From the IMG/VR virus record IMGVR_UViG_3300042691_032880, positions 1 to 64,000 of that record: a DNA stretch of 64,000 nucleotides. One strand, written 5' to 3'. This document shows, piece after piece, positions 52,028-61,897 of the stretch. Below the pieces are notes generated by a model. The model had not been told where the DNA came from and did no database searches. It saw only the letters and a program-made list of their open reading frames with translations. The number at the start of each line of letters is the position of its first letter. Position 1 is the stretch's first letter. The stretch comes from a virus. Both the position numbers and the translations under genes were made by a program.

Positions 52028-52042
52028 TGCTGATTAACTTAC

Positions 52043-55000
52043 TTATTGAAAAGGATACGGATTGTAATTATATGGATATCCTGGTGCTTGATTCTGTTGA
52101 TTCTTTGCTTGATTTTGAATCTTTAGCAACTCTAGTGTTAAAGCTTGATCATTATTAGTTAATTTTTGCAATTGAGTATACTGATCGTAGATATTTTGCT
52201 GTCCAGAACCTGTAAATGAAGCCGCAGATGGATCAAAATAATAACTTCCAGTTTGAGGGTCATATTTATAAGCAGTTTTTACATTTTCTGCAGCAACCCT
52301 ATCTCTTTGACTTTCAGCAAACATATGTGCAGCCAATCGCTCCTGATTCAGTTTCTTACGTTCGTTCCATTCCTGCTGACCTTGGGTTTCTTTCTCATCA
52401 AGATAACGCTTCATATATCCCAGATTCTGTCTATCAGCTTGAGCCTTAAAGGTAGCATTTTGAGCTAATGCATTGTTTATGATACCCAGATCAATTTGAT
52501 TTTTTCTTGCAATTTCATTGGCAATGTTCTCACTGCTTTGTCCAGACAACTGCAACTGAGCTGCACGCATCACTGAAGGATCTGCAGTAATAGACTGAAG
52601 TGAATCTTCAGTAGTACGCTGAGCACCTTTTATTCCAGCAAACCTTCTTGCCATGTCATCCAAGACATATGGAACTTGTGGAATAGGTTCCTGCTGCAAT
52701 ATCGGAGGAGCACCTTCGTAAGGTTGTTGAGCCATAGCACCATAGTAATAATCCATGGCAAAAGGACTCATCCTAGGAGGAGGATAAACACTTGGACTAC
52801 AAGGAGGACATGCTCCGTTTGGTAGTGCTGGAACTTCTTCCATCTTACCTGTCTTTTTGTTAAGACACTTACAAGGTTCTTTTACAACAGGTTGGCAGTT
52901 CTTCAATGCTTCCTCAGGTGTATCAAAACCTGTACCGTCTGTACTTTCAACAGCCTTTCCATCAACGCACTTGTATTTTTTTGCAGGGTCGCAGGGAGGA
53001 CAGTCTTTTTGATCAAGTACTTCCAGTATTACACCATTCTTATCAGCACAGGGACACTTTATTTTTTGTGGTCTATCTTTAAAGGTAAACCCTTTCATTG
53101 TACCAGCAATCTCTTGTCCAAAATTCCATGCGTTCTTATCATTCGGATCAACAAGAAGTGGTAAGCCTTCTGCTTCCTGTTGACTAAACCCTTGTTTGAC
53201 AAGTTCTGCTACCTGTTTTTCTCTTAGTTTAGTGTACGCCCATTTATTTGCAGCTTGATGTGTATCAACATTTCCTGAACCTTTAGCAATATCCGCTTTA
53301 TATAGAGCTATACCTTTAGCCTCATCTCCACCTGCAGTACCATATTCTCCAAAATTTACACCTAGTTTTTTCAATTCAGCAATCTGACTATCCACACCTG
53401 TCCAACCCATTGCTGTTGGATATACAGGTTGAGTGCCTATCTCTTTTCCTCTGTCGTCATACATAATAGGTGCCAGTGTTCCTTCTTCATTCCATGCATA
53501 TTTTGTGGTTTTTGTTTGTTCGCCTACACCTTTTGTTGTTTGATCTTTGCCTAAACCATAAAACTGCTGAGCATAACTTGGATAATATATCTCAACATCC
53601 ATGTTTTTGCTTTCAGCCAATTTCTTAAGGTAATCTATATATGGGTTGTCTGAAATATCATAAACAGGTCCATCTGTCTGATGCTTTGGAAGACCATTTT
53701 CTCCACCATCTGCAAAGGTTTTAGTCATGGTGTTCTCTGCAGGATCATATACATAAATGACCGAACCACCTGATTTTTTAGTTGGAGAACCTATGTAAAC
53801 AGAAGGATATTGTTTAATAAGACTTTTTAGACTATCTATATCAGCCTGTTCTGTCCAACCTTTATCACGAATCATCTGTTCTATTTCAGCATCAGATTTA
53901 CCTATAGAACCTGAACTTCTCGGTGCAGAAGTCCTAGGTTGTTGATTTACAGGTTGTTGAACTGTTGGTTGAGGTTCAGCTACTATAGGAGTAGTTTGGA
54001 CAGGACCTACTGCAGTATCACCAAGAAGAGCATTATACTCAGCCAACATAGCTGAATCCACAGGAGCTTCGCTGACTATACCTGCTGTAGTATCTGGAAT
54101 AAATCCTGGAGTTGGAACAACACCTTGTTGTCGCAATTCTTCCTCGGTTGCTGGTTTGGATTCACCTGGTCGAGTAAAATAGTTATAAGCTTGTGCTCCT
54201 CCATATACACCTGCACCAGTTAATAAACCCCGTCCTATAGGACTACCTGCTAGCTGCTTTGTCTTTTGCCACATGTTTCCTTGTAACTTTGGAAACGCCC
54301 AAGATGGTAAAGATGGCATTTTCACTTTAGATTTAAGAGCTGAAAGTCCTGCTCCCATAGGCGAACGATAATCTCCAGCTTGATACTGTACTCCATGCAA
54401 TACTTCTGGATTATTTCTTACGTATGTGCTTTTCATCCATGGGAACTCTCCAACATTCCATTTACCAAGGATATCATCAATCATAGCTTGAGATTCAGCA
54501 TTTATCTTACTAGGATCATCGATTAAAGCTTGTGGCAGATTGATTCTAGCTTTTTCTGTAGGAGCATATGCATTCCAAGCATCTATTAATTTTTTTCTTT
54601 CTGTTGGATTTGCCCTAGTAAAAACTTCTGATAATGGTGTACTCTCATCAAAACCTTTAAATGTATTTATGGCCTCATCAATTTTATTTAAAGCATCTTG
54701 TGAATATTCTGGATTTGATTTTTGAATTGGAACTGCATCTCTACCTACAAATAAAGAAGCTCTTTTTCCTTGCATCTTGAAAAGATCGGGTAAAGAAACA
54801 AATTCATCAAAGTCAGAATATCCTCTTTTAACAGGTAAAATTCCTTGAACAGCATCAATAACTTGATTGGGGTCATTTTGCTGAGCATATGCAAACTGTT
54901 CAGCATCCATGATTGTTCCATCTTTAAGCTTATAGGCAGGTTTCACCTTTCCCATCTCCATTCCTTCTACAAATGCCTTTCCTTCAGGATACCTCATTTT

Positions 55001-56650
55001 TGCAATCTTGGTACCGAAGATGTATGGAGAAGCCGCAGCAATACCTGCAGCTGTCAATCCTAAAGTAAGAGCATCTACTCCGCTTCCTTCACCTTCAGCT
55101 ACATTAGTAGCTGATGGAGCAGCCATCAATGGCAAACCTGCACCCATTGTTACATTTTCAGCTCTTGCAAAACGTGGTGCTTTCCAAGAAGATGTAAGTG
55201 CAGGATATGCAGAACGCAAAGAACTGATTGCACCTGGTCCAAACTTAGTAGCTAAATTAATTCCTCCTGAAATACCCAATAAAGTTTCACCCGTCTTACC
55301 AAGCAAATCAGCATCAACAGTTTGTTTTCCTTCAGCTACATCCCTATAACTTCTATATAGATTGGGAGCATCCATTGCCGTATTTACAAGGAATCCAGCA
55401 TTTGCCAAATCACCGAGTGTAAAAGCAGTGGTACTTGTCGTAGCAAGTGGTACATTAGCTACTGCATTTAATGCACTCATTGCATAAGGTGCTGCTGCAT
55501 ATCCTCCATATAGTGCAGCTGTACCAAGTGCTCCAGCTGTTAAAGCTTCTCCTGCTGCTTTGGTCCTTGGATCAGTGGCAACATTCATGTAAGCTTGATA
55601 CGCAGGATCCCACCAAGGTTTTGTATCAGCATCGTAGATCATACCTGGATCCGTTATCGGAGGGGTATAAATCATGTTTGCAGGAATCTGGGTACCTCCA
55701 GGAAGTGTCACATCAGGTCTAACATTAACTTCTGGACCAGTAATTTCTGGCATGTAAGTAGCTTCTCCAAATCGTTCTCCAGGAATCCTTCGAGTTCCTG
55801 CAAGTTGACCTTGTTGCTGAGCCTGAACTAAATTATTTAGAATGCTTTGATACGCATCAGGACTTAAACTTACAGCACTACCTGTTTCGATATCTGTTGC
55901 AACACCATCAGGTGTCACATAATAAGCTCTTTGAGTTGCAGGATCTACATAACTGAATCCTTGTTGATTGACAGGTCCTGTTTTCTGATGCCTAGGTAGT
56001 TTTTTGCCACCCTTACGCATGAACTGTCCTCCGAACTTCATCTGAGGAGCTTGTTGAACAGGTTGTTCTGATGTTATGTTCTTAGTGAACAATGGCATAG
56101 ATATATCAGGAATACCATCAGGGAATCCTTTCATACCCTCCTGAACCAGAGCAAGTTGACCTAGCTTGGTCATATTGCTGTCAATCATCATTTGAGCAGT
56201 CTTCTTATCCAAATAGTCCGCTTCAGGGTCCTTCAGTATGTCGAAGTACTTGTTCAACTCATAACGTTTTGCAATCTGTGCAGGAGTAACGGATTTACTG
56301 GTATTGTATCCGAATATCTTACCTAACATCTCCTTGTTCTTGATTTTCAAGGAACGGGTGTCTGAAAACACAAATGCTCCATCTGGAATGTTCAACGGAG
56401 TACCACCCTCACTGTGACGCTTTCCACCTACAATAGCATGGGTTACTTCACCATCATTATTAGGGTATACAATAGTCTCATTCTTTTCAGCCTCAATTGT
56501 AGCTTCGTCCACAGGTACTGGACTAAGCACATCGGTAACTTGGTTTGTTGTCGGCTTGTCTTCATAGTTCCAGATACTACCTGCAACTAAACCATAGTCT
56601 CGCTGGTCGCCCATGCTACCACCTCTGACTCTTTTTACCTTAACTCTCAT
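52043..56650 (-). CDS. Large virion protein with cysteine cluster, 1,535 aa
   Basis: The N-terminal 190 residues are a globular start with HAIVGGKRHSEGGTPLNIPDGAFVFSD, a pattern I recall in virion proteins of this phage group. Residues about 360-560 contain several Ala/Gly-rich hydrophobic stretches. Residues about 1198-1282 hold a Cys-rich block (KCPCADKNG, DCPPCDP, KYKCVDGK, KEPCKCLNKK, ACPPCSP), with ten Cys in pairs that may bind metal. The C-terminus is Gln/Asn-rich (QKLTNNDQALTLELLK, PYNYNPYPF). GG-LP(R/K)HQ-x-(T)GPV motifs occur near residues 214 and 981. Confidence 0.8.
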   Translation of the reverse strand: MRVKVKRVRGGSMGDQRDYGLVAGSIWNYEDKPTTNQVTDVLSPVPVDEATIEAEKNETIVYPNNDGEVTHAIVGGKRHSEGGTPLNIPDGAFVFSDTRSLKIKNKEMLGKIFGYNTSKSVTPAQIAKRYELNKYFDILKDPEADYLDKKTAQMMIDSNMTKLGQLALVQEGMKGFPDGIPDISMPLFTKNITSEQPVQQAPQMKFGGQFMRKGGKKLPRHQKTGPVNQQGFSYVDPATQRAYYVTPDGVATDIETGSAVSLSPDAYQSILNNLVQAQQQGQLAGTRRIPGERFGEATYMPEITGPEVNVRPDVTLPGGTQIPANMIYTPPITDPGMIYDADTKPWWDPAYQAYMNVATDPRTKAAGEALTAGALGTAALYGGYAAAPYAMSALNAVANVPLATTSTTAFTLGDLANAGFLVNTAMDAPNLYRSYRDVAEGKQTVDADLLGKTGETLLGISGGINLATKFGPGAISSLRSAYPALTSSWKAPRFARAENVTMGAGLPLMAAPSATNVAEGEGSGVDALTLGLTAAGIAAASPYIFGTKIAKMRYPEGKAFVEGMEMGKVKPAYKLKDGTIMDAEQFAYAQQNDPNQVIDAVQGILPVKRGYSDFDEFVSLPDLFKMQGKRASLFVGRDAVPIQKSNPEYSQDALNKIDEAINTFKGFDESTPLSEVFTRANPTERKKLIDAWNAYAPTEKARINLPQALIDDPSKINAESQAMIDDILGKWNVGEFPWMKSTYVRNNPEVLHGVQYQAGDYRSPMGAGLSALKSKVKMPSLPSWAFPKLQGNMWQKTKQLAGSPIGRGLLTGAGVYGGAQAYNYFTRPGESKPATEEELRQQGVVPTPGFIPDTTAGIVSEAPVDSAMLAEYNALLGDTAVGPVQTTPIVAEPQPTVQQPVNQQPRTSAPRSSGSIGKSDAEIEQMIRDKGWTEQADIDSLKSLIKQYPSVYIGSPTKKSGGSVIYVYDPAENTMTKTFADGGENGLPKHQTDGPVYDISDNPYIDYLKKLAESKNMDVEIYYPSYAQQFYGLGKDQTTKGVGEQTKTTKYAWNEEGTLAPIMYDDRGKEIGTQPVYPTAMGWTGVDSQIAELKKLGVNFGEYGTAGGDEAKGIALYKADIAKGSGNVDTHQAANKWAYTKLREKQVAELVKQGFSQQEAEGLPLLVDPNDKNAWNFGQEIAGTMKGFTFKDRPQKIKCPCADKNGVILEVLDQKDCPPCDPAKKYKCVDGKAVESTDGTGFDTPEEALKNCQPVVKEPCKCLNKKTGKMEEVPALPNGACPPCSPSVYPPPRMSPFAMDYYYGAMAQQPYEGAPPILQQEPIPQVPYVLDDMARRFAGIKGAQRTTEDSLQSITADPSVMRAAQLQLSGQSSENIANEIARKNQIDLGIINNALAQNATFKAQADRQNLGYMKRYLDEKETQGQQEWNERKKLNQERLAAHMFAESQRDRVAAENVKTAYKYDPQTGSYYFDPSAASFTGSGQQNIYDQYTQLQKLTNNDQALTLELLKIQNQAKNQQNQAPGYPYNYNPYPFQ

Positions 56651-56716
56651 AAACTTTTAAAATTTATTTGTTGCTGAAACTCACCTACTTAAATTTAATA
56701 AATTTCCGTGAAGATA
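56651..56716 (-). promoter_or_regulatory. AT-rich leader between two virion genes
   Basis: This 66-base gap is one of the few real gaps in the virion operon and is strongly AT-rich, with TTAAATTTAAG and AAATAAATTTTAAAAGTTT before the ATG of the 1,535-residue gene. The same kind of AT-rich sequence precedes ung and dnaB, so it may be a Bacteroidota-style ribosome-loading leader instead of a promoter. Confidence 0.35.
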
Positions 56717-59419
56717 TCAAATAAAGTCTATCTGATAACCCTTGCGGATAAGGTCTCGGATTGTATCCATATCCAAGTCATATTCCCCGTCTAGGTCACC
56801 CCCATCCTCAAATGAACCACCATACATTGCAAATGCTGGAGCTGAATAAGGGAGAGGTTTATTAAGATCCCCTGGAGTCTGAGGTACCATGTTCATGAAC
56901 AATGCTCGGTTACTCATGCTTTTACCAGGATCCTGAACCATCTTTCCTGTAATGTTTGGAGACACGTTGCTACCCATTGTGGCATTTGCGGTATATGTTC
57001 CAGCCATCTGTGGCGTTCTTTCTACAGGTGCAAACTGATTCAGTGTATTATAAGCTGAAAGCTTTCTGTCTTTAAGTGCTTGTTTATTAGCGTTGAAATC
57101 CTCAAGGAATCCGCTAACTGCACGCATACCAGCCAGTTCCTGCTGTTGAGTACCTATATCAAAATAAGGTCCTGATTTATTAGGATTTCCTTCTGGTCGC
57201 CAACCTGCATCGTATGCGTCTTTCATAGCAGGATTCACACTAACCTTATTGCCTTGAGCATCTGTACCTTCAAAAGTTCCTTCTGGAGCATCTTCACTAA
57301 CTTGATTATCATCTCCTCCAAATATTCCACCCAAGAACATACGATCAAGGTCACCTCCATACATTGCTTCATTTTTACCTCTTCCAGTAAGGAATCTTAA
57401 AGGAGCACCTGCTACTCTAGTTGCTCCACGCATTGCTTTTCCTGCAGCTTTGAACGGTAAAGCAGCTGTCATAGGTAATCCTTTTCCAAGACCTCCAAGA
57501 ACTTTAGCAGCTCCAAACAATGCGGAAGTAAGACCAAAAGGAGTTTCTGCACGGTTCCTACCTGCTCGCATCATTTCAGAGATACCTAATGCAGTGGTTG
57601 GAGTCTTACCTCTATAGTAATTTCTAACCATTTGCTGAATCCTTTGGTTCATTTGTTTTATCTGCTCTTCAGTATACTGAGGGGTTGATCCTGAACCAGT
57701 TGTACCCGCATTAGTTGTTCCACTTGCATTGGAAGCAGTTCCTGTATTGCTAGCAGTGGAGCCAGTAGTGGAACCTGTGGTTGTTCCAGTTGATGTTGTA
57801 GGACCTGAACCTGTATTTGAAGTTGTAGCAGATGCGGTAGAACCTGTTGATGTTGATGCTGCAGGTGCTGCTGTTGACGTTGCAGTAGCAGTTGTTCCAT
57901 CATTGGTTGTAGCATCTGCCCAATAATCATAGTTTGGATCTGTAGGAACAAAAGTAGTACCGTATGCAGAAGCATCTACACCAGAAGTCGGAGGTAATGG
58001 ATAAGCAAAATCAGATCTATTGGCAATTATGTTAGCTCTAGCTAAAGCATCTCCTTGATGAGTATCATCATGAAGATTTTCTAAACCTGCTTTTGTACTA
58101 TGTATTGAATAATCATTAGTAGATAAATCGTCACGCATCCAAGCATTATAAATACCCTCTTGTAGCGATTTACCATAGTCCGTAATATTTTGGACATAAG
58201 ATGATCCATCATAACCATAGTCTGGATGATTTGGATCCTGTTTTTTATCATAACCATAAATAGCCAAACTTCCATCTGAATCTCTACGTGGCATCTTTTG
58301 AAGATATGTGGAAAGAGCTACTTGATCATTATAATTTGTAGGAATGTCTGCAACATATGTTTGAGCATCTTGTACTTTCCTTCGTCTTATATATTCTTCA
58401 GGACTTATCGATTCTGCGCTACTCATGTAAGTTCCTTCAGGTACCCCATAATCACTTACTTGAGATGTCCTAGCTTGATACTTGGTAAGACCTCCGTTCT
58501 TCATAAGGTAATCCGAGAACTGATCTTTGGACATACCCTTGCCACGTTTCAACTTAGGATTCATATTCAGACCACCAGCTGCCATGATCTTGTAGACTTG
58601 CTCGTTGGTGAACTGACCTCCAAACTGATCGGATGTACCGCCAGCAGCAAACATGAAGTTAGGTCTGGTTTCACCAGCTCTGTCGTAAGGAAGGTATGTC
58701 TGAGCCTGAGGAAATGCTTCTCCACCTGTAGCATACTGTGTACCTGAATATCCCACCCATGATTTAGGATACATGTTAGCTTGTGGGAATGCTTCACCTC
58801 CTTCTTTCTTATAGAACCAGTTCAGATCCTGAGCTTGAGGAGATGGATTGTATTTGTCAAAACAACCGATACAGGGTTCACCTCCTTCTTTTGCAACCTC
58901 CATGCTGTTGTCCAACATTCCCATTGGAGCAGTAGGGGTCATTAACTCTTGAGTCTCTTCCTCTTTGAGTTTTGCGGATATCGCAGTATATGCCTGCATC
59001 TGTTCCTTTTTGGACAATGCTGTGAATTCCTTTACCAGGTCATCATAGTCTATGTTCTTCAACTTTGCCCACTTGGCGAGAGTAGTTGCAACATCGCGGG
59101 TACCAGTTGTTCCAGGAGCGGTATATCCCATTTGAGAACCATCCATTGCGGTATCTCCTCCAAATGCAAAGTTCTTACCTGTTATAATGGTGGGAAGTCC
59201 TGGAAAAAGATTCTGACCTTGTTGCGTTGTCTTAAAAGAATCCCCGCTTTTGAACTCCTTTCCCATCATAGGATCAGGAGGAGTCATGGGAAGTTCAAGC
59301 ATCGCATTACCCAATGCTGCGATATCCATTCCTCCTTGAGCTTTGAACGCACCATAGGGTGTCAAACCTATCATAGGTTCTGTTTGGGACTTTGTAGTAA
59401 TTTTAGTTGAAGCTGCCAT
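56717..59419 (-). CDS. Virion protein with Ser/Thr/Gly linker, 900 aa
   Basis: Residues 1-170 contain LTPYGAFKAQGGMDIAALGNAMLELPMTPPDPMMG and TGKNFAFGGDTAMDGSQMG. Near residues 215-245 the phrase GGEAFPQA occurs twice (GGEAFPQANMYPKSW and GGEAFPQAQTYLPYD). Residues about 506-580 are an almost pure Ser/Thr/Gly/Ala linker. Residues about 620-690 hold hydrophobic Ala/Gly-rich helices. Many aromatic/Met-x-x-GG motifs are present (FAAGGTS, YATGGEA, MAAGGLN, AMYGGSF). No enzyme motif was found. It is probably a structural or ejected cargo protein. Confidence 0.78.
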   Translation of the reverse strand: MAASTKITTKSQTEPMIGLTPYGAFKAQGGMDIAALGNAMLELPMTPPDPMMGKEFKSGDSFKTTQQGQNLFPGLPTIITGKNFAFGGDTAMDGSQMGYTAPGTTGTRDVATTLAKWAKLKNIDYDDLVKEFTALSKKEQMQAYTAISAKLKEEETQELMTPTAPMGMLDNSMEVAKEGGEPCIGCFDKYNPSPQAQDLNWFYKKEGGEAFPQANMYPKSWVGYSGTQYATGGEAFPQAQTYLPYDRAGETRPNFMFAAGGTSDQFGGQFTNEQVYKIMAAGGLNMNPKLKRGKGMSKDQFSDYLMKNGGLTKYQARTSQVSDYGVPEGTYMSSAESISPEEYIRRRKVQDAQTYVADIPTNYNDQVALSTYLQKMPRRDSDGSLAIYGYDKKQDPNHPDYGYDGSSYVQNITDYGKSLQEGIYNAWMRDDLSTNDYSIHSTKAGLENLHDDTHQGDALARANIIANRSDFAYPLPPTSGVDASAYGTTFVPTDPNYDYWADATTNDGTTATATSTAAPAASTSTGSTASATTSNTGSGPTTSTGTTTGSTTGSTASNTGTASNASGTTNAGTTGSGSTPQYTEEQIKQMNQRIQQMVRNYYRGKTPTTALGISEMMRAGRNRAETPFGLTSALFGAAKVLGGLGKGLPMTAALPFKAAGKAMRGATRVAGAPLRFLTGRGKNEAMYGGDLDRMFLGGIFGGDDNQVSEDAPEGTFEGTDAQGNKVSVNPAMKDAYDAGWRPEGNPNKSGPYFDIGTQQQELAGMRAVSGFLEDFNANKQALKDRKLSAYNTLNQFAPVERTPQMAGTYTANATMGSNVSPNITGKMVQDPGKSMSNRALFMNMVPQTPGDLNKPLPYSAPAFAMYGGSFEDGGDLDGEYDLDMDTIRDLIRKGYQIDFI

Positions 59420-59431
59420 CTTGTATTATTA

Positions 59432-61897
59432 TTATTCGAATACCCATCCGAAGTATTCTTTTTGTTTATCTGTTAGTGAACCACCAGCTTTATACTGTAT
59501 TTCAGGATGTTTTGCATTCCTGAATATTTCATAATATGGCTCGACACTCTGAGGGTGTACGTTTATCAAATCATCTCTATATCTATTTACCTTATCGATA
59601 TAGTCAAACTTAAATCTTTCAGGATTAGGATTATTTTTTCCAAACAGGTAGAAATCAACCAAATTCGGGTTTGCAGCTTTACCTGGACTATTCCACATCA
59701 ATACTGTTAGATCCATCAACTGTCTAGGTGATGCATTTGGATATAGCTTTTTGACCTTATTGTAATTCTCGGCCATCAGTCCTAATCCATTTACGACAGA
59801 ATTCTCTACAATATCATTACTTACTCCCGATAGCCTATCAGTTGAAGTTTGAAACTTCTGTCTGAACATTCCTTTTGAAGCTTCAGGAGTTGACAATGTA
59901 TACTTAGGTTTAGGTTGGTACCTTGCAAATACCTGCTGAATCGCCTCATCCAAAGGAATACCACTTTCTTTTGAAAGAATGGCAGCTTCCATTTCCACTG
60001 TAGCCAAACCTGGAAACTTGGGTAATGTACTTGCACTAGCTGTTGAACTAGTAGCGTTAAGTCCTTTTTTGATGATATTAAGAGTTTGTTTTATGGGTTT
60101 AGTGAGACCCAAATCAACCAAAGCATCCTGAACTTTTATTTTTGCCTTTGATGCGGTGCTTCCTGCAAGTTCACCACTTAGCTTGGTCTCTTGAGCACCA
60201 ATTCCAATAAGACCGTTCAACAATTCATTGAACTCGTCATTTGTGATGTCATAAGTCTTCTTTATTGTTTCCCTATGATTTTCAGCATCATTCAATATAT
60301 TTTGTACAGTTGGATTATTTGAACTATATGTTGCTACCGCAGGTTTATCTCGGAATGCATATCTTATATTCTTGTCAGTAAGAGCTTTTCCAAAATCGTC
60401 TCCAATGAATTCAAAAGGTCTTACTACCTGTCTTACCGTATTAGGTCCTGTAAAAGTATGAGCTACTGGATTGATATGTAATGCATTGGACGCACCACTT
60501 TCAAAAAGAACAGGTATAAGTGTTCCATCTACATCTCTGAGTCCTGCATACATTCCAGCATGTCGTACAGTTGGATCAGCTGTAAATCCTGGTACGTATG
60601 TGGATTGGTCAACAGCGTTACCCATCAATACCCTATCGCCTACTTTTAAAAATTCATTTGTAACATTCTCAGCACCATGTCTTCTCATTTGTTCCTCCAT
60701 ATGCCAAGCGTTATGTGCATTCGCATTGACATCAAAAGGTCTACCTGTAATATCTGTATAAGTTCGACTTGTTACAGCATTTGCTGTTTTAGCGCATGCA
60801 CTTCCAGGTGCACAGAACTTCTCTTTTAACAACATTGCCTGAGCATCGTCTCCAAATTGAAGCTGTGTAAACATGGATGTAGGCTTTGCACCTTTGAACT
60901 CCACAAGAGGATTATCAAAAGCATCCCTATAATTATCATACAATGTCTGAAGAAAGTAATCATACTCTTCAGGTGTCATTGTATTACGTATATCACTTTG
61001 TACATTGACAGTACTTCTATTTATAGGATCTACTTTTTTCAATCTTTTAGGAGTAAACACGTCAAACTTGGGATTTGCAGTGTTCATTCTCCTAGCTAAC
61101 ATTGCAGAAAGTGCTAGATTCTTCGACTGTTTTCCAGCAGATCCCAACATACCCAATGTGGTCTGGACACCTTTACCCAACAAGTGAGGATACATCAAAG
61201 GATCAGTAAGTAAATCAATAGTTAAATCAGTAGCAGTATTGTTGACGTTACCTAAACCTCTTGTAGGTGATACCTCACTTGGTCTAGCATACTCTCCTGT
61301 TAAACCGTATACTATTGATTTTTGAGGAATAGCTAAAGCTTCCAATCCACCTGAAAGCAATGAAGTAGTCATTGCCAACTGCGGAGACATTGGATTATAA
61401 AACATACTTGTTGTTGGATTGAGTGCTTCACCCATTTCATTTCCAACAGATTCTACATATCCTGGTGCATCAGTTGAAATATTAATTACAGGAAGAGTTA
61501 CACCTTCCTGTTTTTCTAAATCAGTATATCCTTTTTGTTGTTTAAGCCAGTCTTGATAACTAAGTGCTTTAGCAAGATTTCTTGAACCTCCTGAGTAAGT
61601 ACCTGTCCAATAGTTTGCAGGTACTGAACCTTCTGACCAGTCTGTTCCTTCAACGTATGGAGTATTGCTTACATAATATCCTTTACCAGTCTGACTCTGC
61701 TCTGTTCCTTGGTATTGATCAAGAGGTCCGCCATCCTGTTTCCTACCACCAGCTATCCAACCAAAGTATCTCTTCTGCTTATCTGTAAGAGGATGACCAT
61801 GGACTGAACCATCACGAAGCATCTCCTTCGCTTTAGCGGTAGTAGGACCACCTGCGACATATTTATCCAGAAATGCAGATAAACTATCCTTCTTCAT
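59432..61897 (-). CDS. Virion peptidoglycan hydrolase (peptidase plus transglycosylase-like), 821 aa
   Basis: Two cell-wall-degrading domains are suggested. Residues about 360-480 resemble NlpC/P60 or CHAP Cys peptidases: FCAPGSACAKTANAV with C368, LKVGDRVLMG (417-426) and VRHAGMYAGL with H446. Residues about 550-610 contain LIGIGAQETKLSGELAG with E570, like the (Q)E(S/T) catalytic helix of soluble lytic transglycosylases. The ends carry matching motifs LTDKQKRYFGWIAGG (37-51) and LTDKQKEYFGWVFE (last 14). The gene ends in three UAA codons in a row and overlaps the muzzle gene. It would open the cell wall during DNA entry. Confidence 0.7.
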   Translation of the reverse strand: MKKDSLSAFLDKYVAGGPTTAKAKEMLRDGSVHGHPLTDKQKRYFGWIAGGRKQDGGPLDQYQGTEQSQTGKGYYVSNTPYVEGTDWSEGSVPANYWTGTYSGGSRNLAKALSYQDWLKQQKGYTDLEKQEGVTLPVINISTDAPGYVESVGNEMGEALNPTTSMFYNPMSPQLAMTTSLLSGGLEALAIPQKSIVYGLTGEYARPSEVSPTRGLGNVNNTATDLTIDLLTDPLMYPHLLGKGVQTTLGMLGSAGKQSKNLALSAMLARRMNTANPKFDVFTPKRLKKVDPINRSTVNVQSDIRNTMTPEEYDYFLQTLYDNYRDAFDNPLVEFKGAKPTSMFTQLQFGDDAQAMLLKEKFCAPGSACAKTANAVTSRTYTDITGRPFDVNANAHNAWHMEEQMRRHGAENVTNEFLKVGDRVLMGNAVDQSTYVPGFTADPTVRHAGMYAGLRDVDGTLIPVLFESGASNALHINPVAHTFTGPNTVRQVVRPFEFIGDDFGKALTDKNIRYAFRDKPAVATYSSNNPTVQNILNDAENHRETIKKTYDITNDEFNELLNGLIGIGAQETKLSGELAGSTASKAKIKVQDALVDLGLTKPIKQTLNIIKKGLNATSSTASASTLPKFPGLATVEMEAAILSKESGIPLDEAIQQVFARYQPKPKYTLSTPEASKGMFRQKFQTSTDRLSGVSNDIVENSVVNGLGLMAENYNKVKKLYPNASPRQLMDLTVLMWNSPGKAANPNLVDFYLFGKNNPNPERFKFDYIDKVNRYRDDLINVHPQSVEPYYEIFRNAKHPEIQYKAGGSLTDKQKEYFGWVFE

